DNA from: Phallusia mammillata | Taxonomy: Eukaryota; Chordata; Ascidiacea; Phlebobranchia; Ascidiidae | Assembly: GCA_003260075.1 (NCBI GenBank) | Contig: QLIY01000042.1 | Coordinates: 185,087 to 249,086 of the forward strand | Length of the DNA stretch: 64,000 bases | Direction: 5' to 3' | In this document: positions 50,532 through 62,998 of the stretch, piece by piece | Numbering within the stretch: the stretch's first letter is position 1 | How the letters are laid out: each line of letters starts with the position of its first letter | Program-made: the position numbers and the translations under genes | Notes under the pieces: generated by a model | What the model was told of the DNA's origin: nothing | Database searches by the model: none | What the model saw: the letters and a program-made list of their open reading frames with translations, nothing else

Positions 50532-50889
50532 ACAATGACTTGTGAAATCAAATAATGAAAAATGTGTTTGTTAATTGTTTCCCTAAAATAAAAAATATCT
50601 CAGCAACATCCCATGAGAGAAAATCGAGAACGTTCGCGCCTGCAGCATTTTTGTTTTTGTTTGAAATCAGCGGGTTTTGTTGTTTACTGAATTGGTCAGC
50701 TTACATTGCTTTGAGAACAACTCTTGTAATCTGAAGTATTATCCTTAAAGTGGACTGTATGTAAACTGATCACATTTTGCACGAACTTGTTTACCCTTAA
50801 CATAATTTTCTGTTTTATGCTGGCCTAGTTTAGGTGATGGAAAACGCCATGATAGTTACTGAAAGGTTGTTAACTGCTGTTGCCTTCAG

Positions 50890-50967
50890 GAAAGACTGGC
50901 GGCGGACTTTATCCTTTCAAAACTACGTATCAAACTGTGTATTGAAAAACAATTCGGCGTCAGCTAA
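50890..50967 (+). other. Possible additional coding exon
   Basis: After the acceptor TTGCCTTCAG the frame reads ERLAADFILSKLRIKLCIEK and stops at 50965-50967. The composition looks protein-like and amphipathic. It could be an alternative last exon of the small gene at 49572 (phase 0 needed) or part of another transcript. A second frame starting at ATG 50837 is also open to a GTATTC donor at 50988, so the assignment is uncertain. Confidence 0.3.
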
Positions 50968-51031
50968 AGTACAAGCACCTAAACAAGGTATTCATTGTTT
51001 CCTCTGCTTATAATGTGTATGTGGTATTCAG

Positions 51032-51460
51032 TAGTGATGCACCGAAGTTTCGGTTGGCCGAAACATTTCGGCCGAATCCGTTGTTTTCCAATGTTTCGGT
51101 TTCGGCCCGAACTTTTTTGAAAACTCGGCCGAAATCGAACTTTTTTGATGTATGGAATTCAAGCCTTAAATTTCATTTTCGCCCATACGAAACATCATAA
51201 ATTAACTATTTGTTGTATTTATGAATTACGAGCCACGTTGTCTGCAAAATATTACAAGTTTAGCAAAGCTTACGCATTGTGAAAGTTATTTTGGTTTGTC
51301 ATAATTGAGGTCACTCGCATCAACAACACAAGTTTCAGTTGAAAACATCCATAAGAATGGGGATTTTAGGTTCGGCCTGATTCGGCCGAAATTATTCGGC
51401 CTCAAGGCCGAATATTCGGTTTTGGCCCGAACCTTTTTAGGCGGGTTCGGTGCATCACTA
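51032..51460. mobile_element. 429-bp hAT-like MITE with perfect target duplication
   Basis: The terminal repeats are TAGTGATGCACCGAA and its inverse TTCGGTGCATCACTA. A perfect 8-bp duplication GTATTCAG flanks the element (51024-51031 and 51461-51468). The interior repeats TTCGGCCGAA-type words many times. There is no coding potential. It lies between two convergent genes. Confidence 0.92.
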
Positions 51461-51665
51461 GTATTCAGTACTTGGCAGAAATTGTGCTATGTGACATCTT
51501 TACTTTTTGCGTATGACGTCACTGCTGATTTAGTTGGAGGTAAAGACTGGTCTAGAGATATATATAACATATTCAAAAGGAAGCAATCTCTCATGAGATT
51601 CATGTGCTTGTGAGACGTGACTAGAAACGTAAGAGTATTTAAAAATCAAACGGATGTATTGTATT

Positions 51666-54600
51666 CTATCTACTTTTAGTCTCCTCATGCCCTAATGTTA
51701 ATTCAGCAGTCGTATGCAAAAATCTCGTTACTTTGAAATTGTGATACACGAAAAATTGTAACAACGGTTTTTGTCTTAAACCATTGGGTGCAAGTAATTT
51801 AGCAGCCTTACCTGTAAACAGTACTGATATGATTTTTGTTGCTATCAGACGAACTTGCCGCAACTAGATAAGAATCGCGGCCCACAGTGAAAAACTCAAA
51901 ATCCAAAGCCCTGTAACAAATCGAGCTTGTTACGTCATTGAGCTTCATATGTGTGATCAATCGAATGGATTAAGATATACTGTACAGGCAGCGAATTGTT
52001 TTAATATTTATTGCGCGTGCGTTTAAAGAATAAGGAAAGACCTGATAGAAACCAGGTCGTTTTTCAACCAGATATGGGTATGTTTGAACCAAATACGCGA
52101 TTAAACAATGTAAATTTAGATAAGCAGTATTATAATTGTCGATTGGTCTTGTTTGTTACGGTTTGTTACATTGTTTAAAAGTCCTTGCTCACCCATGAGT
52201 CGGGATAGTTTGGATTTTGGTGAATTGGTTTCTTGCCGGTCCCACTTCGTAAACAACTGAATCAGCAACATACGAATTAATGCCTGATGTTGTGTTGTAG
52301 TAGTTTGCCACAGCTAAAAAGTGACGACCGGATATTGAAAAGTGCTCCCAGTCGGTGGCACCAGAGGTCTGAAAAAAACAATGACGTTTTTTTACGGTTT
52401 GGTTCGAAAATCGTGACGTGCAGTAGCAAACGAAAATTGGGCTCAGTGTTTTGAAATAAAAAACGTTTTCAGTATCAACATTCTTTTGTCTGCTCTATCA
52501 GATGAAATTCAAAATTTACTGTATTTCTTACCTCGACATAATGTAATGGAACAAAGTTTGAAAGACGCCAATGGTAAATCACGCTGTCAACATTTGTCCT
52601 GAATCCATCGTATGAGTTGGCAGCGGCGAGGTAGTGGTTTGAACCGATTTTGAAATATTCAAAATCGTAGGCACCTATCGTATCGAGCGACTGCAAATAA
52701 AAACACCGAGTTTAAAATTGCATATGTACACATTATATGTAGTGATTCGCCAAATGAAAAAAATATACTTTTAAGTTTACTTTAGGCGAAACATCATATA
52801 TCTGTTCCATAGTAACATCAATCAGTACACACAACTTTAGATCGAGACTCACTTGATATTTGCTGAAAATACGTTGAAACGGTTCCCACACCCACACCCA
52901 GCTTTTTTCGCGTTGACCTCTTGCTGCAAAAAGTGTAAACAGTGTTGACAAGGGTAAAATACCTCAGTTGTGCAGAGTTTTTATAGTTGTGCCAGAAGCT
53001 GTATAGTTTTTTGAATGTCTGGTAAGAAATGGTAGCAAGAACCCGGTACAGCATTGCAAAGATTTTAACATTTCCTTTTGCTGCTATCAGTTTAATAAAA
53101 GTTGGCAGTAATGTTTGTGACTATAGGCTGCAGAGTTGTAAGTCGTGCCGGGTTCGGGCTTAGGTTTCTTCTAAAAAACGGGCCTGATTCGGTAGCTATT
53201 TGCTGGACCTGACCAAATGTCAAACAGCCTTAAAACGCCGTGTTCAAGACCAATTTTCTGTTGTGGTTGTTATCTTGGTGATTTCTGAGGCTTTAATGTG
53301 TAGGCCTGTCAATCAAACTTTCGGGCATAAACGGGCTTATCAAAAACGAATCGGGTTCGGGCCGGGTTTCAGGCTTGTACTTTTGGGTTCGGGCTCCAAT
53401 TTCAGGTTCGTTTACAACTCTGATAGGCTATACTTTTGAGTCTGAATTTGTGTTTCTGTAATAATCCTAATCAAGGCACAAACTAACCTCCAGCATAATT
53501 TGCCACAACAAGATAGTGTTTGTCATCGATTTGGAAACTTTTCCAGCATCGAGCTGACATTGTTTGAATGTACTGGAAAGGAACGAAAAGCCTTCGTCTG
53601 CGCTCCCATTTAAATATTACACTTTTGGCTGACGGCGAGTTCTCGTCATTGCCCTGGTTGGCAACGGCCAGAAAATGCTGAAAATGAAAACATTGGTCAG
53701 TCAAAAATTTGAGCAGTCAATATAGGCAAACGTATTTATCTATTAAGTGAAATTTCTGGCATGAGTGCGCTGGTTTCAATTTAAGTTTTTAACCGCTTTT
53801 TTAAAAATTCACTGTATGTGACATGACTTAGAAGCATAGCTATTTTCGTAACTCAAGTACATTGGTCATTACAATACGTGCCTCATTTTCGATTGTGAAA
53901 AACTCCCAGTCTCTTGCAGTATCCGTTTTGATACTTTGATGGTGATAAAACACTTTTCTGGATTCATCCCACTTGTATATAGTTGAATCCATGCTTCGGT
54001 TTCTGCCCTGGTTTGCAAATGCCAGAAACAAACCTTCCCCTTCTATACTGAAGACTTCCACGTCAAAAGTTTTGCTTTTAGTTATCAGGTCACTAAAGTC
54101 GACAATGTAGTCCAGTTTTTCAGGCTCTACAAAAAAATGTTTTTTAAAGACAATGTGAAAAACACAGCCAACACCGGTAAAACAATGGAAATATAGCATG
54201 AGTTTAATGATGAAAATAACGGCACAATTAGACGTAAAAAGCGACATGCTTAATTTTCCAAACGTTTCGGCATTGAACAGATCCGTATATCATGTGTTGT
54301 ATGGCATATTTGTTTATCTCATAGATTTAGAGAAATAAATTCGACACATCTTGGATTTCCTAATATTTTGCGATATAAGGTTTCCAAAAGTGTAATAACG
54401 CCTAATGGATACTAGTTACGTAAGTCATACACTTGTATCCCAGACAAAAATCATCATAATATTATTATGGCGCAAAACGGGGGGGGGGTCAAACGTTTCG
54501 GCAATGAACAAATCCGTAAATCATGTGTTGTATGGCATATTTGTTTATCTCATAGATTTAGAGGAATAAATTCGAAACATCTTGGATTTCCTAATATTTT

Positions 54601-57348
54601 GCGATATAAGGTTTCCAAAAGTGTAATAACGGCTAATGGATACTAGTTACGGAAGTCATAAACTTGTATCCCAGACAAAAATCATCATAATATTATTATG
54701 GCGCAAAACCCGTAAAAAAGGGGCAACTTGACAAACAGGCAGAAATACTTACTGGTTGCAAATCGCTTCCATCTTTCGCCCTCGCACATTTGAAGGTGAC
54801 CTACTGAAGGCTTGTATAAGAGCTGACCCTCGTTTGTTGCGTCACAACTTCGCGTTTCGTCTTGGTGGTCGATTTGAACTGTGGCTGTTCCTGGTAGCGA
54901 AGCTGCAAATGTAATTCATTAGTTTTTCACTTATCAGGCCGCTACGTGGCGCCCTTAAGCCTGTCACATAGACAAAACGTCCGTAAGATACCCGATACTG
55001 CTACATCTTTTGGGGTCAGAGATTGATTAACCTAATCCTTTTTTATTGCCAACTTTATAGACAAATCAATGATCACTTCCTTTTGTGTCAAACAACTTTA
55101 AGTTAAATGCTTAAATCTAGCGTTTTACTTGGTTTGATAATTGAATCGTTGAACACAATTTAACTGTTTTATCGAATAACCTCGTGTGTGTGTATATATA
55201 TATATATATCTTTTGTCAGTTCTGTTTTGTGGCGTATCTTTTTGCTGTCAAGTTGGTTGTTCTACGAACTCAGTATGTCGAGAATATGGATTTTTTACGG
55301 ACAAATACTCACGAATGGTGTCGGCTTTGGCTGCACCGAGCCATGGTGGAAACATGTTGGTTTCAGGTTTTGAACATAAGTGAATAGAGGCGTCTGCGCC
55401 AGGTACGAACTTTACTTGTCTCAGCAAACCCTGTGCAACAATAATTTCTAAATTGGTGGGTGATGGTCGTTTTAATATAGATTTTCACCCTACGTTATTT
55501 ACTGCATTAAACCTTGACAAAAAGGTAAACATTTACAGTTCTTTATGAGTTTGTATGTGATGTGGCATCAGACTGCACAGAGTTCTACTGAGTCCTATCA
55601 AGTAGCTCTGAAACCTGATACCACAGGTGACCACGTGCGTTGGTCAGAAGTGTCCAAGAGTCGCTAGTATATCTGTGACATCAAGACTCTTGCTAGCTTA
55701 GTATTGCCACTTCATGTCAGTCTGTCGTCGTTGGGGTGTAGGGGGGGGGGAAGAAGTGTCCAAGAGTCGCTAGTATCTGTGACATCAAGACTCTTACTAG
55801 CTTAGTATTGCCACTTCATGTCAGTCTGTCGTCGTTGGGGTGTAAGAGTCTTAAATCCGACTTTTACTAAGGGTTCGTTGTCAGTTCGTGTCTCCAACGT
55901 CTCGCTAGGGGCTGTCAATCAAATCTTACACTGGCTTCACGCATTTTTTTAATATATGCTCAAAATTGATTTTAAATGATTGCGTTTCGAACTTTGGATA
56001 TAGTCTTATGTTGGAATGCAAACTGAATGTAAGACAATTTAAAATAGGTGTTTACGAACTGCCTTCCTCGAATATTTTATGAAACTAAATTTGTCTCTAG
56101 GTGTTCTGTTTTTTTGCCACACGAAATTACATCACCCCAATTTTGATCGTTTTCCTTCAACTTGTACAATACAATCCCTTTTAGACTTTGTCTTCCTTTC
56201 TAGTGTTTCAAGTTGTCAAAAAATGGCATTATAGTGTTAAGACATTCTTCTTGCGCAGTATATCTTTATTTTTGATAATATTACAGGATAAAAAGTATGC
56301 TGCAAATATTTGTCGAATTTGGTTTGGTTATGAGTGGTTGTTTTCATTCTTTCGCAAACTTTTATCGACTATTTCCAACTGAACCTTATCTTAATTGTGA
56401 TCGTTTTCCTTTAACTTGTCCAATAAAAGCGGATCCCCTTTAAACTTGTCTCGACCCATTCTAGCCTAATACGTATAAGTGAAACGTCTAGCTCTAAAAC
56501 CTTGCGCAGTCAATGAACCTGAAATGCAAACGTGCTATTGTACTCAGAACTAAGCCACGGGGGGGGGGTACGAACTGAAATTACATCACCCCAATTTTGA
56601 TCGTTTTCCTTCAACTTGTACAATGGGGGGGGGGTTGGTGCATATCTATAAACATTTTACAGTTCTTTATGAGTTTGTATGTGATGTGACATCAGACTGC
56701 ACATAGTTCTACTGAGTCCTATCAAGTAGCTCTGAAACCTGATACCACAGGTGGGGGGGGGGGAGCGGATCCCTTTTAGACTTTGTCTTCCTTTCTAGTG
56801 TTTCAAGTTGTCAAAAAATGACATTATAGTGTTAAGTCATTCTTCTTGCGCAGTATATCTTTATTTTTTATAATATTACAGGATAAAAAGTATGCTGCAA
56901 ATATTTTTCGAATTTGGTTTGGTTATGAGTGGTTGTTTTCATTCTTTTGCAAACTTTCATCGACTATTTCCAACTGAACCTTATCTTAATTGTGATCATT
57001 TTCCTTTAACTTGTCCAATGAAAGCGGATCCCCTTTAAACTTGTCTCGGCCTATTATAGCCTAATACGTATAAGTGAAACGTCTAGCTCCAAAACCTTGC
57101 GCAGCCAATGAACCTGAAATGCAAACGTGCTATTGTACTCAGAACTAAGCCACGTGTAGGGCGGCATACCGACTCCTACTTCTTCCGACTGTTGCGACAT
57201 TAGACTGCTTTCAGGTGCTTCTGAATCCGTTTCATTGTCAGGACCGGAAACACTCACCGTGAAGCGGTTTCTACGCCGTCTCCGACTTGCAATGTGAAAA
57301 CGTGAGCCCTGTGTGTTCAATTTGGTCGGGAAAGGTTCCTCCAGATTT
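51666..57348 (-). CDS. TSPEAR: TSPEAR-like protein with EAR repeats, 5' incomplete
   Basis: TSPEAR is a secreted or surface-associated protein with a thrombospondin N-terminal-like domain and EAR (EPTP) repeats forming a beta-propeller. In vertebrates it is linked to hearing and tooth or hair development. Minus-strand exons, 5' to 3': 57348-57170, 54902-54753, 54126-53873, 53677-53488, 52923-52853, 52690-52532, 52368-52193, 51910-51812, and an uncertain last exon 51774-51666. The first shows the end of the N-terminal domain (EPFPTKLNTQGSRFHIASRR, then an Arg-rich run); the second matches the linker (GQLLYKPSVGHLQMCEGERW). Six EAR repeats follow, for example ARDWEFF, ATDWEHFSISGRHFLAVANY and ALDFEFFTVGRDSYLVAASS. 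In the third repeat, Asp before Trp is Cys (ARCWKSF). All junction phases agree. The signal peptide and most of the N-terminal domain were not found upstream. The last exon lacks EAR features; without it the frame stops right after VYR. Confidence 0.85.
53131..53422. mobile_element. 292-bp hAT-like MITE in TSPEAR-like intron
   Basis: The ends CAGAGTTGTAA and TTACAACTCTG are inverted. The flanks ATAGGCTG (53123-53130) and ATAGGCTA (53423-53430) form an 8-bp duplication with one mismatch. The interior is rich in GGGTTCGGG words shared with 1005-1135. Confidence 0.85.
54255..54712 (+). repeat. Duplicate of about 215 bp across G run in TSPEAR-like intron
   Basis: The block 54258-54478 recurs at 54489-54710; both contain CATGTGTTGTATGGCATATT. 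About 4% of positions differ. It has no exon content. Confidence 0.7.
55183..55209. repeat. (GT)n(AT)n microsatellite
   Basis: GTGTGTGTATATATATATATATAT-type dinucleotide tract (shown abbreviated) in a TSPEAR-like intron. It produces three overlapping spurious open frames. Confidence 0.85.
55500..57120 (+). repeat. Scrambled set of duplicated intron blocks
   Basis: The blocks about 55531-55622, 56110-56165 and 56176-56558 reappear as 56640-56752, 56569-56624 and 56764-57145. They are separated by G runs at 56559, 56625 and 56753. The order of the copies differs from the first pass, so these are small alternative-haplotype contigs placed into gaps. The second copy of the last block runs into the TSPEAR-like exon at 57170-57348; the first does not contain it. 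Confidence 0.65.
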
Positions 57349-58594
57349 CTAAAATAAAAACATAAGCGAAAGGTAATTTTTGATTTTGATAAAATTAGGA
57401 GGAAATAAATCATGTAAATCTGTGCTTTTATTGCGGAAAACAACAAGAAAAAAGAAACGATTTAACCAGCCTTAGTTATTATTTCGTTGGGCAAAAAGAT
57501 TTTTAAAAGCTTTTATGTATGCTGAAACCTTGTCTAAATCTACATAAGCTCGGTTCAAAAAACATTCAAAACCACTTTGTTATCGCACCACTTTGCTGCT
57601 TTGGTTGGTTTCCTTTTCTTGTTTCGCCGTATTTGTGCATTAAGCACGAAACACCAAAATATTGTAGTTCACTGTTTACTATTTGTAACCCACACATCGG
57701 AAAGATACGGTGTTTAACCACACTTTGTATCTGTGTTATTTGGGTAATGCTAGAGCATTAAACACGGGTGTGGCTTTGTAACCTGCTCACCAACTCGTAA
57801 ATGACTTGGCTCATGTTTCTCCGCTTATCGCTTGATGCAGAACGCGTGAGTTTGTACACAATTTTTCGTGCTGAGGTTCAACAAGGAAATCACTTGGCCA
57901 TCGTAAACGTATTTTACGTGTGAAGCGATTCTTTCAAAATACATTTTAAGAGGTTGGTTCGGTCTAGTGCAAAATGTTGAAGCTCAAAATAGCTTGTGGG
58001 GGGGGGGAGACTCTAGTGTAAAATGTTGAAGCTCAAAATAGCTTGTATTGTGGTATAATGTAACCAGTTAGATTGTCCAGTAAACCTGCTTTGAACTATG
58101 CACTGTTCCGTCAAATAACTTGACAAAAAATAATTTTCATTCCGATGTACAGCAATCCCAACAAACTCAATTCAAAGCAGCGCACAATTTCAATTTCCGC
58201 TTAAATCAATATTTCTCCCATTTTTGCAAGTTTTTTACTGTTTTATTACCACGTTTGTCGTAGATTATAAAAGACAATAGCTTAATACGACGTAGTTTCA
58301 ACGCATTTCCTTTTTCCGATCATCTCAATTTTCCCACCATTTTCCGGGGGGGGGGGTATTGTTTTATTACCACGTTTGTCGGAGATTATAAAAGACAATA
58401 GCTTAATACGACGTAGTTCCAACGCATTTCCTTTTTCCGATCATCTCAATTTTCCCACCATTTTCCGCCTTGTTTATAGTCTGGGAAGCCGGCGTAACGT
58501 ACACAATTGTTTCAGCTTACGTCACAGATGGATCATATATTATTCTTTGCCTCTTTTGTGCTTTGGGTAGATCCCCCTGTTTACATAACAGCGT

Positions 58595-58860
58595 GGCGCC
58601 GGCGTATTAAACCCGCGCCGCGCCAAAGGGGGGGGGGGGCAGACGGTGGTCGATGACAATAGGCGAAAAGTGGCCTCGTGTTAGGACTTAAACACTTCGA
58701 GCGCCGGGCCAGGTTACGCCGGCACTTCAAATCAAAGCCAAATGCGAATCCTATACCAAAGGGCGCCGGTCCCCAAACGAGAGAGTGACGCCGCCGCAAT
58801 TCCCTCGCCGCCACGGATAAATTATAATCCAATCGCGGCATGAAAAAAGGTCGCGATTGA
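58595..58860. other. GC-rich patch in an AT-rich region
   Basis: A clearly GC-rich stretch (words such as GGCGCCGGCG, CGCGCCGCGCC, GCCGCCGCAATTCCCTCGCC) includes a 12-G run at 58628-58639. It might be a CpG-rich promoter, a repeat or foreign sequence. No rRNA or known gene was recognised in it. Confidence 0.4.
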
Positions 58861-58861
58861 G

Positions 58862-59143
58862 TTACAAACGAATATCGCTGTACATCTTCAGTGTAATGTC
58901 GCGAATTCCAGCGTTAACGCCCTTAAGGTTAATAGCATAGCCACCCCTCGTGCCAATAAACAGGATATTGATAACCCGCCCAAGTATTGCGTTAGTTTGC
59001 ACGCGTGCCAGGCGAAATGCCACACTTGGTCTGGAAAAAGAAGAGCTGTGTTGTTTGGTGTCGACTTCCCCCAATGAACCAGACAGTTTATTAAACATAC
59101 GACCGAACGGTTTATTTGGGTAAACATGGCCAGCTGAACTCAC
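58862..59143 (-). other. Weak minus-strand open frame of 93 codons
   Basis: The frame includes FRLARVQTNAILGRVINILF and GGYAINLKGVNAGIRDITLK and stops at 58862-58864. Composition is fairly protein-like, but a second frame on the same strand is also open over 79 codons. It does not match the missing TSPEAR N-terminal domain by eye. Unidentified. Confidence 0.2.
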
Positions 59144-60114
59144 TGATGCAAGTCAAATAGAAGGCTGCGTTTTCGATAAATTGCCCTCAGTTAAGACTTT
59201 TTACTAATGTCAGCAATTTACAAAAAACCTTGTTTGGAGGCACTGCTACAATCTGTCTTAAATTTAAAGTGGGGGGGGGGCTTATTAAACATACGACCGA
59301 ACGGTTTATTTGGGTAAACATGCCCAGCTGAACTCACTGATGTAAGTCAAATAGACGGCTGCGTTTTCGATAAATTGCCCGCAGTTAAGACTTTTTACTA
59401 ATGTCAGCAATTTACAAAAACCTTGTTTGGAGGCACTGCTACAATCTGTCTTAAATTTAAAGTGTTTGGTATTGTTGTTTTGAACGAATTGTCAAATTGG
59501 AACCCAATTCCAACCTTGTGATAATTAATCAATACGTGTACATCTGTTATAGATTGTTTGTTAAACAGGACAAAAACTTCAAAAGTTTAATCAATTCCTA
59601 TTTTAACTTTTATCTCTTAATATAAGACATAACTGGATTTAATATGTGTTTTATTTGGGACTTAAAACCCGTTAAACGTATCATGTATGAAGTAGTAAGT
59701 GGTTTAGTGTACAATGTACTCCTTGTCTGTCGTAATTTTAACGATTATGTAGCATCATGTAAATCGGCATGCTTGATGATGATCAAGGTACGTCCTACTG
59801 ACGTGTATTAAAAAGCGATGAGTGACCGTTTGAGAACATCACACGGTGAATACTTCGAGCTAAAATATAGGGAGGACAGCGCAATGGGTTTATAACAATA
59901 CCGTTCCGAAATAGTTTTAAACGCTTAAATAAAGGGGGGGGGGTTCGAGCTAAAATATAGGGAGGACAGCGGGTTTATAACAATACCGTTCCGAAATAGT
60001 TTTAAACGCTTAAATAAAAAACAGATTTACTTTTTGTAATGAAGTATATGGCGACATACATTGATCTGTGTGTTGTTTCTTTGTATTTTCACAAATTTGA
60101 ACACATATTCATTA

Positions 60115-60240
60115 CTGAGGTCAGCCCTGAAGCGTTTATGCAGACCAGCGATTGCGATACACTATAAGTAAATCATAGTACGCCAGGTCTATATTAAAGC
60201 GCAATATCAAATCATCTCCCAAGCATTTCCATATTTCTGA
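60115..60240 (-). repeat. tRNA-derived SINE, copy 6 (tail fragment)
   Basis: The tail is present in reverse (GCAGACCAGCGATTGCGATA, AAATCATAGTACGCCAGGTC). The head is missing. The nearby minus-strand open frame 60136-60360 is therefore spurious. Confidence 0.6.
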
Positions 60241-62328
60241 AAATGGTTTATCAATCAAACGGTTTCCATCAGTGTGTTTTGTTATGCCATCGTTTTTTTT
60301 TATTTTGCTTGTTAAAAAATATAGGTTTGTGCACCAAAATCGAAACACGTACCTTTGCAAATATGATATTAACGGAAATGGAGTACATTTGCCATAATGT
60401 ATTAGTACAAAGAAGGTTTGAATTTAAAATCAAAGGAGTCAGCTTCAAATCTTTGCAATTTGATCCGTCTAACTGCCATGGGGGGGGGGGAATATTAACG
60501 GAAATTGAGTACATTTGAAATCGAAGGAGTCAGCTTCAAATCTTTGCAATTTGATCCGTCTAACTGCCATGTTCCACTTTAGCGTTACTTAGCCATGATT
60601 GGCACGCAATTTTAGCGACTCGTATTTCCCACGTAATATGGTTAACGATTTCATCATACCGTGCCTGTCGGGAAGCTTCGCTGTCATTTAGTTGTCAGAC
60701 TCGAAACAGAACTCCAATTGCGTCGATTTTTTTTCCTACGTCGCAAATGTCTTGAGTGGGTGATATTTTTCGATTACGTCAGCGGCCCTTACCACGTATC
60801 CAGCCGTGATAAGCGTCACAGTTGTATTTTTGACGGCGTTAAATCAGAAAAGGGGGGGGGGCCGATTTTTTTTCCTATGTCGCAAATGTCTTGAGTGGGT
60901 GATATTTTTCGATTACGTCATCTGTGCTTACTACCTATCCAGCCGTGATAAGCGCCACAATTTTACGGCGGGTTGTAATTTTGACGGCGTTAAAGCAGAA
61001 AAAAAATGCCAGTCTATATTTCGTGGCAACACCATACCTCACGCCAGATCCACATTTGGCTAAATTTCGATAGGGTTTCGACACGATTATAAAATTTTAC
61101 ATTGGAAACTAAGTTTTGAAGTTAGTTTTGTTGATTTTTTAATGATAATACCTTACCCCGACCCTAAAAACCGTATCCGTCAGCATTTTTAAAGGTGTAC
61201 CGTTTTGTGCTCTTTGTGCCATAGCTAAATGTATGCCTGCCGTAAGGTACGGTGTGAGTAGATTTTCCATGTTTCGTACCAACATCTGGTAAAACAACGT
61301 TTTCGCAATGATTCGCCATTTACCGCAACTTCAGGGGGGGGGGAAGATGCCAGTCTATGTTTCGTGGTAACACGCTAAAACCATAACCTCATGGTAGACC
61401 CATTTTCAGCTAAATTTTAATAGCTGGTGTTAAGTGCTGAATTATTTCAAAATTACGTTAGAAACTAAGTTTTAAAGTTATTTTATTGAATTTTTATAAG
61501 CCTAACTGTCGGGGGGGGGGGGTTGTTTAAAGGTCCGTTTCAAATAGGTATTTATCGAAATTTAGCTCACTGTGGGCCGTGTTAGTCGATTATCCATGTT
61601 TCCTAGCAGCAACTGGTAAAACAACGTTTTCGCAATGATTCGCCATTTACCGCAACTTCACAGGCTTTCCAGGTATGTTACGGGTAGTAAATAATTGTAA
61701 AGTGCTGTAAATCGTCGCACACCTGTGATTACACGGTTGGAAGAACTAACAATCTTGTTGTGCATGACAGATAAGTTGCCAGTCTCAAAAACAAGCTGAC
61801 TCAATGCAGCGAGACGTTTCAACAAACGGGGGGGGGGACACCTGTGATTACACGGTTGGAAGAGCCAACATTCTTGTTGTGCATGACAGATAAGTTGACA
61901 GTCTCAAAAACAAGCTGACTCAATGCAGCGAGACGTTTCAACAAACATTATAACCGAGTCCGTTTTCTTCGCACGCCGTCTAGTCCAGGGACCACTCATA
62001 ACGCCTTATAACTCTCGTGTTACACTAAAACGCATATCGTGCTGATGTTAACAGACAAAACAGGTGTGCTACAATGTTGCCAATGTAGTTACAGGCTGAT
62101 TTAACAGGGTTTCCTGTTTTAAACACTAAAATCGTGGGCGCACATCCTCTATTTTAAACCCCTAGGGACCGCTTGTGATTCACACCATGATAAAATGGCC
62201 CTTCGGTTGGGTTAAATTGATCATGGAGGCATAATATGGAACGTCGCTTTTAAGATTATGGTTCCACGCGGGGCGCCTGTTCGTCACCTAAGGCGGCGCT
62301 ATGACGTAATGCAAACCATTCAAAAGCG

Positions 62329-62526
62329 TTGGAATTTAATTTTGATGGAAGTTTTGAGTCGACGGGATGCTGCGACTTAATTCATCACCCCGTTGACAAA
62401 ACTCCTTTTAACACCCAAGTCACATTGATGATTAATAAATCCGAAAAGGAACACAGGGAAAGTGGGATTATGTTGGGTTCCCGTGCCGTACACATAGTTG
62501 TTCGTGTTTTGTTATTAGCATCCTGA
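62329..62526 (+). other. Weak open frame, possible exon
   Basis: It reads FNFDGSFESTGCCDLIHHPV and TQVTLMINKSEKEHRESGIM before a stop at 62524-62526. Composition looks somewhat protein-like, but no splice partner or family was recognised. Confidence 0.2.
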
Positions 62527-62755
62527 CCGTCGTAACGTTGATCGCTGGATTTTTTCCAAACAACCAAGAATTTTTTTGTCTGAAAGGGGCTTTACTGCTT
62601 CATATGTCTTATGTCGTCATTGTTTTACCTTGTGTTTGCGTCTATTAGGCATTGTAGAGGTATTTTGAGAGAGATTGGTCTGAGCTTTTCGGAAAGGTTT
62701 GGGCTCAAGTGTTAAAAATGGGCTATAGATTTAGAACCTAATTTACGCTCTAGCA

Positions 62756-62998
62756 CAGTGGTCGGCAACCGCCGGTCCGCGGCACAGTGCCGGTATGCGA
62801 GAAGTTCGTTACCGGTNGTTACCGGGCCGTATAATTTTTCAGGTTAAATGCCATGAACATTTTGCCCATGTATTTCGGGGATGATAAACTAATTTAAGCG
62901 TTTTTATTGCTAAATATTTGTAGTTTTTTATGACCGGTCCGCGGTAAACTTTTCATTTCAAAAGCGGTACGCAGTACAAAAAAGGTTGCCGACCCCTG
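62756..62998. mobile_element. 243-bp hAT-like MITE with perfect target duplication
   Basis: The ends CAGTGGTCGGCAACCGCCGG and GGTTGCCGACCCCTG are inverted. A perfect 8-bp duplication CTCTAGCA flanks it (62748-62755 and 62999-63006). CCGGTCCGCGG occurs near both ends in opposite orientation. A single N lies inside at 62817. Confidence 0.93.

Noticed and set aside
55184..55387. Three overlapping frames starting Met-Cys-Val-Tyr-Ile
   Set aside because: They are created by the GT/AT microsatellite and have no splice or protein support.
57258..57264. GTGAGTG as donor of the first TSPEAR-like exon
   Set aside because: It would leave phase 0 while the next exon needs one base carried over; the GTATGC donor after 57170 fits.
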